From positions 87,148 through 138,969 of the forward strand of contig DHXR01000017.1 in NCBI GenBank assembly GCA_002413785.1: DNA of 51,822 nt, read 5' to 3'. Position 1 is the stretch's first letter. Each line of letters starts with the position of its first letter. The stretch comes from Mucilaginibacter sp. UBA5151 (GTDB lineage: Bacteria; Bacteroidota; Bacteroidia; Sphingobacteriales; Sphingobacteriaceae). Shown piece by piece: positions 14,972 to 22,958 of the stretch. A program made the translations under genes and the position numbers. The notes beneath the pieces are model-generated. The model made no database searches and was not told the origin of the DNA. It saw nothing but the letters and a program-made list of their open reading frames with translations.

Positions 14972-17428
14972 ATGGATAAAGTTTTTCAGGGCGAACACCT
15001 ATTACCAGGCCATCTGGGCCAAATCTTTGTTATTTTTTCATTCGGGGCGGCCCTGTTATCAGCAATTAGCTATTATTTTGCCACAACAAGCGCCAATAAG
15101 CTTGATACCTCATGGCTAAAAATGGGGCGCTGGGCATTTTATATCAATTCAATTTCGATATTGGGTGTTGTTGTTTGCCTGTTTTACATTATCTATAACC
15201 ATTATTTCGAGTACCATTATGCCTGGTCATATACCTCAAAGTCATTGCCTGTTTATTATCTTGTGTCCGGTTTCTGGAACGGGCAGGAGGGTGGCTTTAT
15301 GTTATGGACATTCTGGCAGGCCGTTTTAGGAAACGTGCTGATATGGAGGGCAAAATCATGGGAAAAGCCGGTAATGACCGTTGTTGCGTTTTCGCAGGTT
15401 TGGCTGGCCTCTATGCTGTTGGGCATTGAGTTTTTTGGCGCCAGGATAGGCAGTTCGCCGTTTTTATTGCTGCGTAATGCTATTGAAGCTCCTATATTTT
15501 CAAAACCCGATTATCTTTCTTTTATAAAAGATGGGCAGGGAATGAACCCCCTGCTTCAAAATTACTGGATGGTGATCCATCCGCCCACCCTTTTCCTTGG
15601 CCTTGCATCAGTTGTGGTGCCATTTGCTTATGCTATAGCCGGCTTATGGCAAAAAAGATATAAAGAATGGGTAAACCAGGCTATTCCTTATGCGCTGTTT
15701 GGTGGGATGATATTAGGCACCGGCGTTATTATGGGTTCATTATGGGCTTACGAATCTTTAAGTTTCGGTGGTTTTTGGGCCTGGGACCCTGTGGAAAATG
15801 CCTCTATCTTTCCATGGCTCACCCTGGTTGGCGGCTTGCATGTTTTAATAGTTTATAAAAATACAGGACATTCCTACTTCACTGCTACTTTTTTGGTGCT
15901 GTTGAGCTTTGTGATGGTGCTTTATACCTCATTCCTTTCCCGCAGTGGTATTTTGGGCGAAACATCGGTACATTCCTTTACAGACCTCGGTATGTTTTGG
16001 CAACTGGTGTCGTACATCCTGGTGTTTTTAGTTATTATGGTTTATTTTTTAGTTGTAAGGCGGAAAGAATTACCCGTTACTAAAAAAGACGAAGAAACTT
16101 ACTCACGGGAGTTCTGGATGTTTGTGGGCGCAATATTTTTGGGATTATCCTGCTTTCACCTCATCCTGGTAACATCCATCCCGGTTTGGAATACCATGTT
16201 TGGCACCAAAGTGGCCCCGCCGAATGACCTCATAGGGCATTACAATATTATACAGGCTTCATTTGCCATGGTGATAACCTTATTGACAGGTTTTACGCAG
16301 TTTTTAAAGTACAAGAAAACAGATGTTACCCGGTTTTTCATTACCACGTTGTTATACTTTGCCTTTGCGGTTTTAATTACTGCGCTTGTGGTATATGTAA
16401 CCGGCTTATACAAATTGCATTTTGTATTTCTGCTGGTAATGCTCGGTTCCATCTACTCGCTTTTAGCCAATGGAAAAGTATTGGCCGATGCCTTAAAAGG
16501 TAAGTTTAAACTTGCGGGTTCCGCTGTTGCGCATATCGGTTTTGCTTTAATGCTGGTTGGCGCTTTAATTTCGGCCGGCACCAGGGAGGTAGTATCAAAA
16601 AATGAAACCGGCAGCCTTAATATTGGAAATTTTAATAAGGCGGCCGGGGATGTGAAAGAGAATATCATGATCTACAAAAACGACCCGGTTAAAATGGGCG
16701 AGTACATGGTTACCTATTTAGGCGATTCGGTAGCTGAACCTAACCACTATTATAAGGTAGATTATAAGAAGTTTGATGCAAAAGGAAATGTTACGGAAGA
16801 GTTTGTATTGAGGCCAAACGTACAGATCAGCGCGCAAATGGGCCTAAGCCCATCGCCGGATACCAAACATTATTTACTACACGACCTTTATACGCATATC
16901 ACCGCATTGCCGCAGTCGGCTGCAACAGCAAACTCAACAGATGCCGACCATGGTGAAGCCAATGACGATAAAAATTACGATCCGCCGGTAGCGCACCAAA
17001 TTGCGGTAGGCGATACCATCGCGTTTAAAGGTGGTTATATTGTATTAAAATCGTTGAACAAAGAAGCCCGGGTACAAAATATACCGCTTACCAACAGTGA
17101 TGTTGCCATTGGCGCAAAACTTGAAGTGGTTTCCAACGGTAAAACTTACTATGCCGAACCTGTTTATATGATAAAAGACAAGAGTGTTTTTGATTTTGCC
17201 CGCATAGTTGACGATGCCGGTTTAAAGTTGCGCCTTACAAAAATCATACCCGAGAAAAGCAAAGTGGAGATCACTGTTTTAGAGCAACCCCAAAACAAAA
17301 GGCCATGGATCGTAATGCGGGCGCTTGATTTCCCTTATATCAATTTCCTTTGGGCCGGAACGGTAATTATGATCATCGGTTTCTTGTTGTCGATATTCAG
17401 AAGGAACAAGGAATTGAAGACGGATTAA
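14972..17428 (+). CDS. ccmF: Haem lyase CcmF (CcmF/CcsA family)
   Basis: This 818-aa polytopic inner-membrane protein transfers haem from CcmE to apocytochrome c. Its features are the periplasmic WWD segment SFGGFWAWDPVENASIFPW (about residues 265-285), the preceding MVIHPPTLFLG with a haem-ligand His, and VHSFTDLGMF with another. There are about 12-14 TM helices. A large soluble loop (about residues 545-780), containing a His/Asp-rich stretch NSTDADHGEANDD, precedes the last TM and FRRNKELK tail. It is longer than the usual 650-aa CcmF. No ccmG or ccmH follows; the next gene is convergent. Confidence 0.9.
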   Translation: MDKVFQGEHLLPGHLGQIFVIFSFGAALLSAISYYFATTSANKLDTSWLKMGRWAFYINSISILGVVVCLFYIIYNHYFEYHYAWSYTSKSLPVYYLVSGFWNGQEGGFMLWTFWQAVLGNVLIWRAKSWEKPVMTVVAFSQVWLASMLLGIEFFGARIGSSPFLLLRNAIEAPIFSKPDYLSFIKDGQGMNPLLQNYWMVIHPPTLFLGLASVVVPFAYAIAGLWQKRYKEWVNQAIPYALFGGMILGTGVIMGSLWAYESLSFGGFWAWDPVENASIFPWLTLVGGLHVLIVYKNTGHSYFTATFLVLLSFVMVLYTSFLSRSGILGETSVHSFTDLGMFWQLVSYILVFLVIMVYFLVVRRKELPVTKKDEETYSREFWMFVGAIFLGLSCFHLILVTSIPVWNTMFGTKVAPPNDLIGHYNIIQASFAMVITLLTGFTQFLKYKKTDVTRFFITTLLYFAFAVLITALVVYVTGLYKLHFVFLLVMLGSIYSLLANGKVLADALKGKFKLAGSAVAHIGFALMLVGALISAGTREVVSKNETGSLNIGNFNKAAGDVKENIMIYKNDPVKMGEYMVTYLGDSVAEPNHYYKVDYKKFDAKGNVTEEFVLRPNVQISAQMGLSPSPDTKHYLLHDLYTHITALPQSAATANSTDADHGEANDDKNYDPPVAHQIAVGDTIAFKGGYIVLKSLNKEARVQNIPLTNSDVAIGAKLEVVSNGKTYYAEPVYMIKDKSVFDFARIVDDAGLKLRLTKIIPEKSKVEITVLEQPQNKRPWIVMRALDFPYINFLWAGTVIMIIGFLLSIFRRNKELKTD

Positions 17429-17450
17429 CTCCACTTCGCAGAAACCAGAA

Positions 17451-17483
17451 ACTTACGAAGTTTTCAAAACTTCGTAAGTTTTT
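17451..17483. terminator. Bidirectional hairpin terminator between ccmF and the hydrolase
   Basis: The 14-bp stem ACTTACGAAGTTTT is mirrored around a single C and followed by T5. It lies between convergent genes. A nearly identical hairpin occurs at 40398-40432. Confidence 0.75.
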
Positions 17484-17493
17484 CGCCCACCCC

Positions 17494-17561
17494 GCAGTCT
17501 GTGTCCCCACAGACTGCAAATAGTTGGACTGCAATAGGTTGTTTGTGAGGACACAAACAAC
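17494..17561. repeat. Pair of 10-4-10 hairpins with fixed cores
   Basis: The first is GCAGTCTGTG-TCCC-CACAGACTGC (17494-17517). The second is GTTGTTTGTG-AGGA-CACAAACAAC (17538-17561). Both stems are perfect. The cores (GTG-TCCC-CAC and GTG-AGGA-CAC) are near reverse complements of each other, while the outer stems differ. Confidence 0.8.
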
Positions 17562-17582
17562 GGGTGGTGTAAGTTTGTAAAA

Positions 17583-18503
17583 TTACTTCCTCAAAAACGC
17601 TAAAATCTTCGCATTCACTTTATCGGCCTGCTCAATATGCGGTAAATGGGCGGCATCATCCACCGGGAAGAAATCAACTTTTAAAACGCTTCGCACCGAG
17701 TCGCTGTACTGAAAAGGCACGGTTTGATCTTCTTTACCCCAGATCAGCAATACAAGTTTACGTGTCCCGTTGAGGCATGCATTACTTTCCCTGCCCTTAT
17801 AATTATAGTTATAGCTGGTGGAAACTATCGCATTTCTGAAACCTTTATATTGCATTTGCACCAAATATTTATTTACCCAATCCGTGTGGCGTTGCGGGTA
17901 TTTGAAATCGGTTAGCTGGCCGTTGGCCCACTCATCAGCGTATGTGGCTTCATGATATTTGGTATAGCATTGCGGTACCGTGGGCACAGCATACGGGTAC
18001 ATCGGGTCAACCAGGATAACTTTATTCACCAATTCGGGATGCCGACAGGTGAAATTTGTAATCACCGCTCCTCCGAATGAAACACCCGCAATGTTCAGCG
18101 GGGTTTTTAAATGTAATTGTTTAATGAGATCAAGCAATTGGTTTTGATAAAGCGCCTGGTTGTAAATAACATCCGGCCGGTCAGAATACCCACGGCCATA
18201 CATATCATACCGCAAAACTTTAAAACCCTGCTTAACCAGGTATTGATAGGTGCCGTCCCAGATATAATAGGGCACACTGAAGCCATGCACCAAAATTACA
18301 ACACTCCCGGTATCAGGTCCGCTTAACTCATAATGGGTAATCCCCTGGCTTAGTTTAATATATTGGCCTGCTGTCCCTTTTCTCTCGCTGTCAGTCAGCT
18401 CCTTCTTTTCTTTGTTGCCTTTAAAATATAAAACCGAGCAGAAAATAACTGCTGTTACTGCTAAAAATAAAATGGTAGTGAAGATGACTTTAATTATTTT
18501 CAT
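17583..18503 (-). CDS. Membrane-anchored alpha/beta-hydrolase
   Basis: This 306-aa serine hydrolase has an N-terminal TM/signal segment (residues 3-25) and then a standard alpha/beta-hydrolase fold: HGF oxyanion strand (VILVHGFSVP), YDMYGRGYSDRP, the nucleophile elbow GVSFGG, an acid in WGKEDQTVP, and the catalytic His in DDAAHLPHIE. Substrate unknown; the best general analogy is lipase/esterase-like or C-C hydrolase-like enzymes. ATG 18503 is preferred to a GTG at 18554, because a promoter-like ATATTTG (minus strand, about 18554-18561) would overlap the GTG. Convergent with ccmF, divergent from the DUF2520 gene. Confidence 0.85.
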   Translation of the reverse strand: MKIIKVIFTTILFLAVTAVIFCSVLYFKGNKEKKELTDSERKGTAGQYIKLSQGITHYELSGPDTGSVVILVHGFSVPYYIWDGTYQYLVKQGFKVLRYDMYGRGYSDRPDVIYNQALYQNQLLDLIKQLHLKTPLNIAGVSFGGAVITNFTCRHPELVNKVILVDPMYPYAVPTVPQCYTKYHEATYADEWANGQLTDFKYPQRHTDWVNKYLVQMQYKGFRNAIVSTSYNYNYKGRESNACLNGTRKLVLLIWGKEDQTVPFQYSDSVRSVLKVDFFPVDDAAHLPHIEQADKVNAKILAFLRK

Positions 18504-18589
18504 GCCCTGGATACTAAAATGAGACCAAACGTATTTATTGACTAAATTTAGCACAAATATTAAGCTTATAATTCAGTATATATTAATTT

Positions 18590-19372
18590 ATGCGCATCAG
18601 TATAATCGGATCGGGTAATGTAGCCACACACCTGGCGGCAGCTTTTAAGAATGCAGGTCACCGTATAGTACAGGTTTATAGCAGGAACATGCAAAGTGCG
18701 GCCTTGCTGGCCTATTACGTAGGTGCGGAAGCCATAGACGATTTTGACTTGATTAGTCCTGAAACTGATCTGTTCATTATTTCCGTTAGGGATGATGCCA
18801 TACCCTCAGCAGCACAAAGCCTGGCTAAACATCAAAAGTTAACCGTGCATACCTCGGGTGCTGTTGAGCTTGCGGTTTTATCAGCCATTATCCCTAAATC
18901 AGGTGTTTTTTATCCCCTGCAAACTTTAAGTAAAAATAAGGAAGTCGATTTTTTAACCGTACCACTTTGTATTGAGGGTGCCGACGATGAAATAACAGGT
19001 GAACTTGAGCAACTTGCCCGCACAATTAGCAACCATGTTCATCGCATAAATTCGGATCAGCGAAAAATATTACACCTGGCGGCTGTTTTTGCCTGCAATT
19101 TTCCCAACTACCTCTATTCGGCGGCTCAGCAACTGTTGGAAAAACACCAAATGGAGTTTGAGATGTTACGCCCATTGATCCTTGAGACAGCCCAAAAGGT
19201 GCAGGACCATTTGCCTGCCACCGTTCAAACCGGACCCGCCGTCCGCAAGGATGAAAATACCATGGCTGCACACCTTCAAATGCTGGATGATGAACCCGCC
19301 TTAAAAACGATATATGCGCTGTTAAGTCAGGCTATTATCAAAAACTTGGTTCCGGGCACGGTGGATAAGTAA
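18590..19372 (+). CDS. Rossmann-like and DUF2520 domain protein
   Basis: This 260-aa predicted NAD(P)-dependent oxidoreductase is of the 6-phosphogluconate/ProC superfamily. The N-terminal dinucleotide site is IIGSGNVATHLA (residues 4-15), followed by VYSRN at the end of beta2. The C-terminal DUF2520 helical domain contains KILHLAAVFACNFPNYLY, the family's most conserved segment. No reaction is established for the family. A ferredoxin gene follows 19 bp later with its own promoter box. Confidence 0.88.
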   Translation: MRISIIGSGNVATHLAAAFKNAGHRIVQVYSRNMQSAALLAYYVGAEAIDDFDLISPETDLFIISVRDDAIPSAAQSLAKHQKLTVHTSGAVELAVLSAIIPKSGVFYPLQTLSKNKEVDFLTVPLCIEGADDEITGELEQLARTISNHVHRINSDQRKILHLAAVFACNFPNYLYSAAQQLLEKHQMEFEMLRPLILETAQKVQDHLPATVQTGPAVRKDENTMAAHLQMLDDEPALKTIYALLSQAIIKNLVPGTVDK

Positions 19373-19378
19373 TTTTGT

Positions 19379-19386
19379 TACTTTTG
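19379..19386 (+). promoter_or_regulatory. Bacteroidota -7 promoter box TACTTTTG
   Basis: Exact TAnnTTTG match five bases before the ferredoxin ATG at 19392. An overlapping TAATTTTG lies at 19370-19377. Confidence 0.6.
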
Positions 19387-19391
19387 CTGAA

Positions 19392-19724
19392 ATGGACATT
19401 TTTAAAGTTAAGATAAACTTTGAGGCAAAAGGGCTTGGGCCTGTTGAATTACTCATAGCCGAAGGTGAGTCGGTATTAGACGTTTGCCTTGAAAACGGCA
19501 TTGAGTTACAGCATAATTGCGGTGGCGTATGCGGATGCAGTACCTGCCATGTTTATGTAAACAGGGGTATGGACAATGTGCAGGAGATCTCAGACAAGGA
19601 AGAAGATTTTGTCGACAGGGCGGTAAACCCCCGCATTAATTCGCGCTTAGGTTGCCAGTGCATACTTATTGACGGCGATATTGAGATAACCCTGCCGGAT
19701 CAGTCTAATTTTCTTGGCCATTAA
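19392..19724 (+). CDS. fdx: 2Fe-2S ferredoxin, ISC type
   Basis: This 110-aa soluble electron carrier has cluster ligands visible as NCGGVCGCSTCHVYV with a fourth Cys in RLGCQC, i.e. the C-x5-C-x2-C...C pattern of adrenodoxin/ISC ferredoxins (one extra Cys in GCGCS and one in CQC). It would supply electrons for Fe-S cluster assembly. iscX follows about 100 bp downstream, as in proteobacterial isc operons, but iscS, iscU, iscA and hscAB are not here. Confidence 0.92.
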   Translation: MDIFKVKINFEAKGLGPVELLIAEGESVLDVCLENGIELQHNCGGVCGCSTCHVYVNRGMDNVQEISDKEEDFVDRAVNPRINSRLGCQCILIDGDIEITLPDQSNFLGH

Positions 19725-19791
19725 GGGGATTAAGGGGATTACACCGATTATAAAACGATTGCACCGATTAGAAGGGGATTACACCGATTGG
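19721..19791 (+). repeat. Direct word repeats (GGGGATTACACCGATT)
   Basis: The words AAGGGGATTA and GATTRCACCGATTA recur three to four times in direct orientation, starting in the ferredoxin stop codon. Their reverse complement (TAATCGGTGCAATC) is the unit of the direct repeats at 37077-37136. Confidence 0.65.
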
Positions 19792-19830
19792 AATGATTTC
19801 ACAATTAAATGTATTTAGTACCAAACAAAA

Positions 19831-20073
19831 ATGACAGATAACAAATTCACATTACCTATTCACTGGAAAGATCATGAAGATATTGCTATTGAACTTTATG
19901 AGAAGTTTGGTGATGATTTTGATGAATCGAAAATATACCGTATCCGTTTCACCGATCTTTTAGAATGGGTGCTTTCCCTTCCAAATTTTGCCGGTACCCG
20001 CGAAGAATCAAATGAAGGGCACCTGGAGCAGATCCAGTCGGCCTGGGTTTACGAATGGCGGGATAACCAATAG
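19831..20073 (+). CDS. iscX: Fe-S cluster assembly protein IscX
   Basis: This 80-aa acidic protein matches IscX/YfhJ: an IHWKDHEDIAIELYEKFGDDF start, a central RIRFTDLLEWVLSLPNF and a SNEGHLEQIQSAWVYEW end, in the same order as the E. coli protein (KWTDSREIGEALYD, VRFTDMHQW, SNEKILEAI). IscX modulates cysteine desulfurase IscS and may be an iron-dependent regulator of cluster assembly. Finding it beside a 2Fe-2S ferredoxin keeps the Fdx-IscX adjacency although the rest of the isc system is elsewhere. Confidence 0.88.
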   Translation: MTDNKFTLPIHWKDHEDIAIELYEKFGDDFDESKIYRIRFTDLLEWVLSLPNFAGTREESNEGHLEQIQSAWVYEWRDNQ

Positions 20074-20080
20074 GTTCATG

Positions 20081-20146
20081 GTTCATAGTTGATGGTTCAT
20101 GGCAGCGTCAATTTTTGCTATGAACTATGAACCATCAACTATGAAC
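20081..20146. repeat. Mirror-image word-repeat spacer (GTTCATAGTTGATGG words)
   Basis: GTTCATAGTTGATGGTTCAT (20081-20100) is perfectly mirrored at 20127-20146, with only 26 bp between. Flanking words extend it on both sides (20073-20163). It lies between the convergent iscX and the small gene at 20146. The right arm provides that gene's last codons and TAG stop. Confidence 0.85.
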
Positions 20147-20448
20147 TAAATTGAACCATGAACGATCTTAATCCCATATTCTTCGAACAATTGCGTTGCA
20201 GCATTTAAAAGTTGTAACTCTTCTTCACGCAAGGCATAAATAGTATTAATGTCTTTATCGAGACATAAGGTTAACATTTCGTGGGTATAGGCTAATGAAT
20301 TTGGGTTCGGCAAGTGGATCATTTGTGCTGATGTGAGCATAAATGCCGGTAATTCAAGATAATCGCCAAGAATAACAGCCGCCGGGTCTAACTTTTTTTT
20401 AAGCCTTTGGGCTTCTGCTGAATTTGCCGCGGTGATGAGGGTATTCAA
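20146..20448 (-). CDS. Small conserved-looking protein, preATP-grasp-like
   Basis: This 100-aa cytosolic protein is one I cannot assign. The start (NTLITAANSAEAQRLKKKL), a VILGDY strand and a late ALREEELQLLNAATQLFEEYGIKI segment resemble the Rossmann-like pre-ATP-grasp domain of carbamoyl-phosphate-synthase-type enzymes, but no ATP-grasp part follows. This is a fold guess only. The start is a TTG at 20448, 18 bp after the lolD stop, so it is probably translated from the lolD transcript. The final residues VHGSI are encoded by repeat sequence, suggesting that the original C-terminus was replaced or trimmed. Confidence 0.65.
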   Translation of the reverse strand: MNTLITAANSAEAQRLKKKLDPAAVILGDYLELPAFMLTSAQMIHLPNPNSLAYTHEMLTLCLDKDINTIYALREEELQLLNAATQLFEEYGIKIVHGSI

Positions 20449-20466
20449 ATTTTTAGTTTTTTATTG

Positions 20467-21117
20467 TTAAAGGATTAAACCATCTTTCATAAAAACGGTG
20501 CGGTCCGATAAGTCGGCCAGGTCCTGGTTATGGGTAACTATTACAAAGGTTTGGTTGAAATCATTGCGCAGTTTAATAAATAACTCGTGCAATTCAAGCG
20601 CGTTTGCTGAATCAAGGTTACCTGAAGGCTCATCGGCAAAGATCAGCGAGGGATTATTGATCAGTGCCCTTGCAACCGCAACCCGCTGCTGCTCACCTCC
20701 CGAAAGTTCATTGGGCTTATGGGTGAGCCTGTCTCCCAAACCCAGTAATTCCAATAGTTCTGTTGCTCTTTTTTCGGCATCTTTTTTTGCCGTTCCTGCA
20801 ATAAATGCCGGGATACAAACATTTTCGATGGCGTCAAATTCGCCCAGTAAATGGTGAAACTGAAAAATAAAGCCAATTTTCCGGTTCCTGAAAGCGCTTA
20901 AATCCCTGTTTTTTAAGCCGCTCAGCTCCATGTTGTTTATAAACAGCTGACCGCGGTCGGGCCTGTCCAGGGTACCTAATATATTAAGCAGTGTGCTTTT
21001 GCCGGCGCCCGATGCACCCACTATGGTTACAATTTCACCTTTTTCTACTTCAAGGTCAACACCTTTTAATATTTCAAGCTGTCCGTAGGCTTTATGGATA
21101 TTTATTGCTTTGAGCAT
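20467..21117 (-). CDS. lolD: LolD-type ABC transporter ATP-binding protein
   Basis: This 216-aa ABC ATPase is of the MacB/LolD/FtsE family. Its motifs are Walker A GASGAGKST, Q-loop FIFQFHHLL, signature LSGGEQQRVA, Walker B LIFADEPSGNLD and H-loop VTHNQ. FQFHHLLGEF is characteristic of LolD, which powers extraction of outer-membrane lipoproteins from the inner membrane with LolC/E. The permease partner is not adjacent, as is usual in Bacteroidota. ATG 21117 is chosen because a TACCTTTG box ends three bases upstream; a TTG at 21123 overlaps the box. Confidence 0.85.
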   Translation of the reverse strand: MLKAINIHKAYGQLEILKGVDLEVEKGEIVTIVGASGAGKSTLLNILGTLDRPDRGQLFINNMELSGLKNRDLSAFRNRKIGFIFQFHHLLGEFDAIENVCIPAFIAGTAKKDAEKRATELLELLGLGDRLTHKPNELSGGEQQRVAVARALINNPSLIFADEPSGNLDSANALELHELFIKLRNDFNQTFVIVTHNQDLADLSDRTVFMKDGLIL

Positions 21118-21120
21118 CCC

Positions 21121-21128
21121 CAAAGGTA
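21121..21128 (-). promoter_or_regulatory. Bacteroidota -7 promoter box TACCTTTG
   Basis: Exact TAnnTTTG match on the minus strand with three bases before the lolD ATG, predicting a leaderless message. Confidence 0.6.
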
Positions 21129-21280
21129 GAGATTAGAGGTTAGAGATTAGAGGTTAGGAGGATTTTTTTGTCCGAAAGTCTGTAAAATCCGGGGAACGAC
21201 AGAGGCATTCCAATAATGACTAACGAACAGCGACGTTTTGACTAAAAAAACTAACCTCTATTCTCTAACCTCTAATCACT
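21128..21280. repeat. Mirror-image word-repeat spacer (TTAGAGGTTAGAG words)
   Basis: The left arm 21128-21157 and right arm 21251-21280 are reverse complements with about three mismatches in 30. Each consists of GATTAGAGGTTAGA words. It fills the divergent region between lolD and sucC. Shorter single copies of the same word occur at 27040-27053 and 36902-36909. Confidence 0.8.
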
Positions 21281-21325
21281 ATTTCCCAACAAAATTGTAG
21301 CTTTACGGCAAATTCTTCAAAACAC

Positions 21326-22519
21326 ATGAATATTCACGAATATCAGGGAAAAGCAATATTAAAAAGCTTTGGCGTCAGGGTTCAGGAAGGCATAGTTGCC
21401 GATAATGTTGAACAAGCGGTTGAAGCAGCTAAAAAATTAAAAGAAGACTATGGATCAAGCTGGGTAGTTATCAAAGCCCAGATCCACGCGGGTGGTCGCG
21501 GCAAGGGCGGCGGCGTTAAATTAGCCAAAAACCTTGATGAGGTTGCTGAAAAAACCGGGAACATTCTTGGCATGCAGTTAGTAACCCCGCAAACCGGTCC
21601 CGAAGGTAAATTGGTACGTAAAGTATTGGTTGCCCAGGATGTTTATTACCCTGGTGATAGTCCGACAAAAGAGTTTTATATCAGCGTATTGCTGGACCGT
21701 GCAAAAGGCCGCAATATTATCATGTACTCCACAGAAGGGGGCATGGATATTGAAGAGGTAGCACATTCTACACCCGAACTGATACATAAGGAAGAAATTG
21801 ACCCCAAAGTAGGTTTGCAGGCTTTCCAGTCGCGTAAAATCGCCTTTAACCTTGGCCTTTCGGGCGATGCTTTTAAAGATATGGTGAAATTTATCACCGC
21901 TTTATATAAAGCTTATGATGCTACCGATTCATCACAGTTCGAGATCAACCCGGTATTAAAAACATCGGACAATAAAATATTAGCAGTTGATGCAAAAGTA
22001 AACCTGGATGATAACGCATTATACCGTCATCCCGATTATGCAGCAATGCGCGATACCAATGAGGAAGACCCTACAGAGGTAGAAGCCAGCAAATCAAACC
22101 TTAACTATGTAAAGCTCGACGGTAACGTTGGCTGTATGGTGAATGGCGCAGGTTTGGCTATGGCAACTATGGATATTATTAAAATTGCCGGCGGCGAACC
22201 TGCAAACTTTTTAGATGTTGGCGGTACCGCCAATGCCGAAACGGTTAAAGCAGCTTTCAATATCATATTGAAAGACCCGCATGTAAAAGCTATCCTGATC
22301 AACATATTCGGCGGTATAGTACGCTGCGACCGTGTAGCACAGGGTGTTATCGACGCCTACCAGGAAATAGGCAATATACCTGTCCCAATTATCGTAAGGT
22401 TACAGGGAACAAATGCCGTTGAAGCAAAACAACTGATTGATAATTCGGGCTTAAAAGTTTACTCGGCCATATTGCTGAAAGAAGCAGCTGAACGGGTTAA
22501 GGAAGTGCTTGCTTTGTAA
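21326..22519 (+). CDS. sucC: Succinyl-CoA synthetase (ADP-forming) beta subunit
   Basis: This 397-aa TCA-cycle enzyme subunit forms succinate plus ATP from succinyl-CoA together with SucD. The ATP-grasp domain begins with MNIHEYQGKAILKSFGV and the AQIHAGGRGKGGGVK loop. Metal and nucleotide residues lie in FEINPV. The C-terminal CoA-ligase domain shows GAGLAMATMD, the FLDVGG motif and NIFGGIVRCD. Length is normal (about 388-400). sucD is not in the window. A promoter-like TAGCTTTA lies about 20 bp upstream of the ATG (near 21297). Confidence 0.95.
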   Translation: MNIHEYQGKAILKSFGVRVQEGIVADNVEQAVEAAKKLKEDYGSSWVVIKAQIHAGGRGKGGGVKLAKNLDEVAEKTGNILGMQLVTPQTGPEGKLVRKVLVAQDVYYPGDSPTKEFYISVLLDRAKGRNIIMYSTEGGMDIEEVAHSTPELIHKEEIDPKVGLQAFQSRKIAFNLGLSGDAFKDMVKFITALYKAYDATDSSQFEINPVLKTSDNKILAVDAKVNLDDNALYRHPDYAAMRDTNEEDPTEVEASKSNLNYVKLDGNVGCMVNGAGLAMATMDIIKIAGGEPANFLDVGGTANAETVKAAFNIILKDPHVKAILINIFGGIVRCDRVAQGVIDAYQEIGNIPVPIIVRLQGTNAVEAKQLIDNSGLKVYSAILLKEAAERVKEVLAL

Positions 22520-22522
22520 AAA

Positions 22523-22640
22523 GTTCATAGTTGATAGTTCATGGTTCATAGTAGAAAAATAGATATTTGCTTAATGTTCGGTGGATTTAGCACCCGAGTG
22601 CTTTTTACTATGAACTATCAACCATGAACCATGAACTACC
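22523..22640. repeat. Imperfect mirror-image spacer (GTTCATAGTTGATAG words) after sucC
   Basis: GTTCATAGTTGATAGTTCAT and onward (22523-22553) is mirrored, with words permuted, by 22607-22637. The right arm runs into and includes the start codon of the next gene at 22631. Confidence 0.75.
22589..22606 (+). terminator. Possible short terminator after sucC
   Basis: AGCAC-CCGA-GTGCT stem-loop followed by T4, lying between the two repeat arms. The stem is only five base pairs. Confidence 0.4.
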
Positions 22641-22840
22641 ATATAATAAAAGTAAAAGGCGTTGCCAAAATACCCGACTATGTACAGCTTAGGGATGATA
22701 AGTTCACGCTGCTGGCTTATTTCAGGGTTGACAGGCCTGAAAAATCTTTGGACAAAGTCGGGCTTCATGACAAAACCGAACATATTATGAATATTATTAA
22801 GGATTTGCCTTTTGGGCAGATCCTTAAATTAGAGCTTTAG
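22631..22840 (+). CDS. Small protein of unknown function (69 aa)
   Basis: I do not recognise this family. The 69-aa protein is soluble, alternates beta-like and charged stretches (IIKVKGVAKIPDYVQLRDDKF, read as two pieces around GVAKIPDY), and ends KDLPFGQILKLEL. Coding signal is good: no rare composition and balanced charged residues. Its ATG is part of a repeat arm (ACCATGAAC), so the N-terminal MNYH may have been donated by the repeat. It lies between sucC and ftsE, separated by repeat spacers on both sides, so it is probably its own unit. Confidence 0.6.
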   Translation: MNYHIIKVKGVAKIPDYVQLRDDKFTLLAYFRVDRPEKSLDKVGLHDKTEHIMNIIKDLPFGQILKLEL

Positions 22841-22847
22841 ATTTGAT

Positions 22848-22947
22848 TATTAGTTCACTGGTTCATTAGTTCATTGGTGGTTATCGGATATTTTTCATTT
22901 TAACCAGTTAGAAGAGACCAATGAACCAGTGAACAAATGAACTAATA
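22848..22947. repeat. Mirror-image word-repeat spacer (GTTCACTGGTTCATT words) before ftsE
   Basis: Arms 22848-22878 and 22917-22947 are each 31 bp. Both ends match perfectly (TATTAGTTCA outside, GTTCATTGGT inside) while the middle words are permuted. The same word family forms the spacer at 11635-11730. Confidence 0.75.
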
Positions 22948-22958
22948 AACTAAAACAC

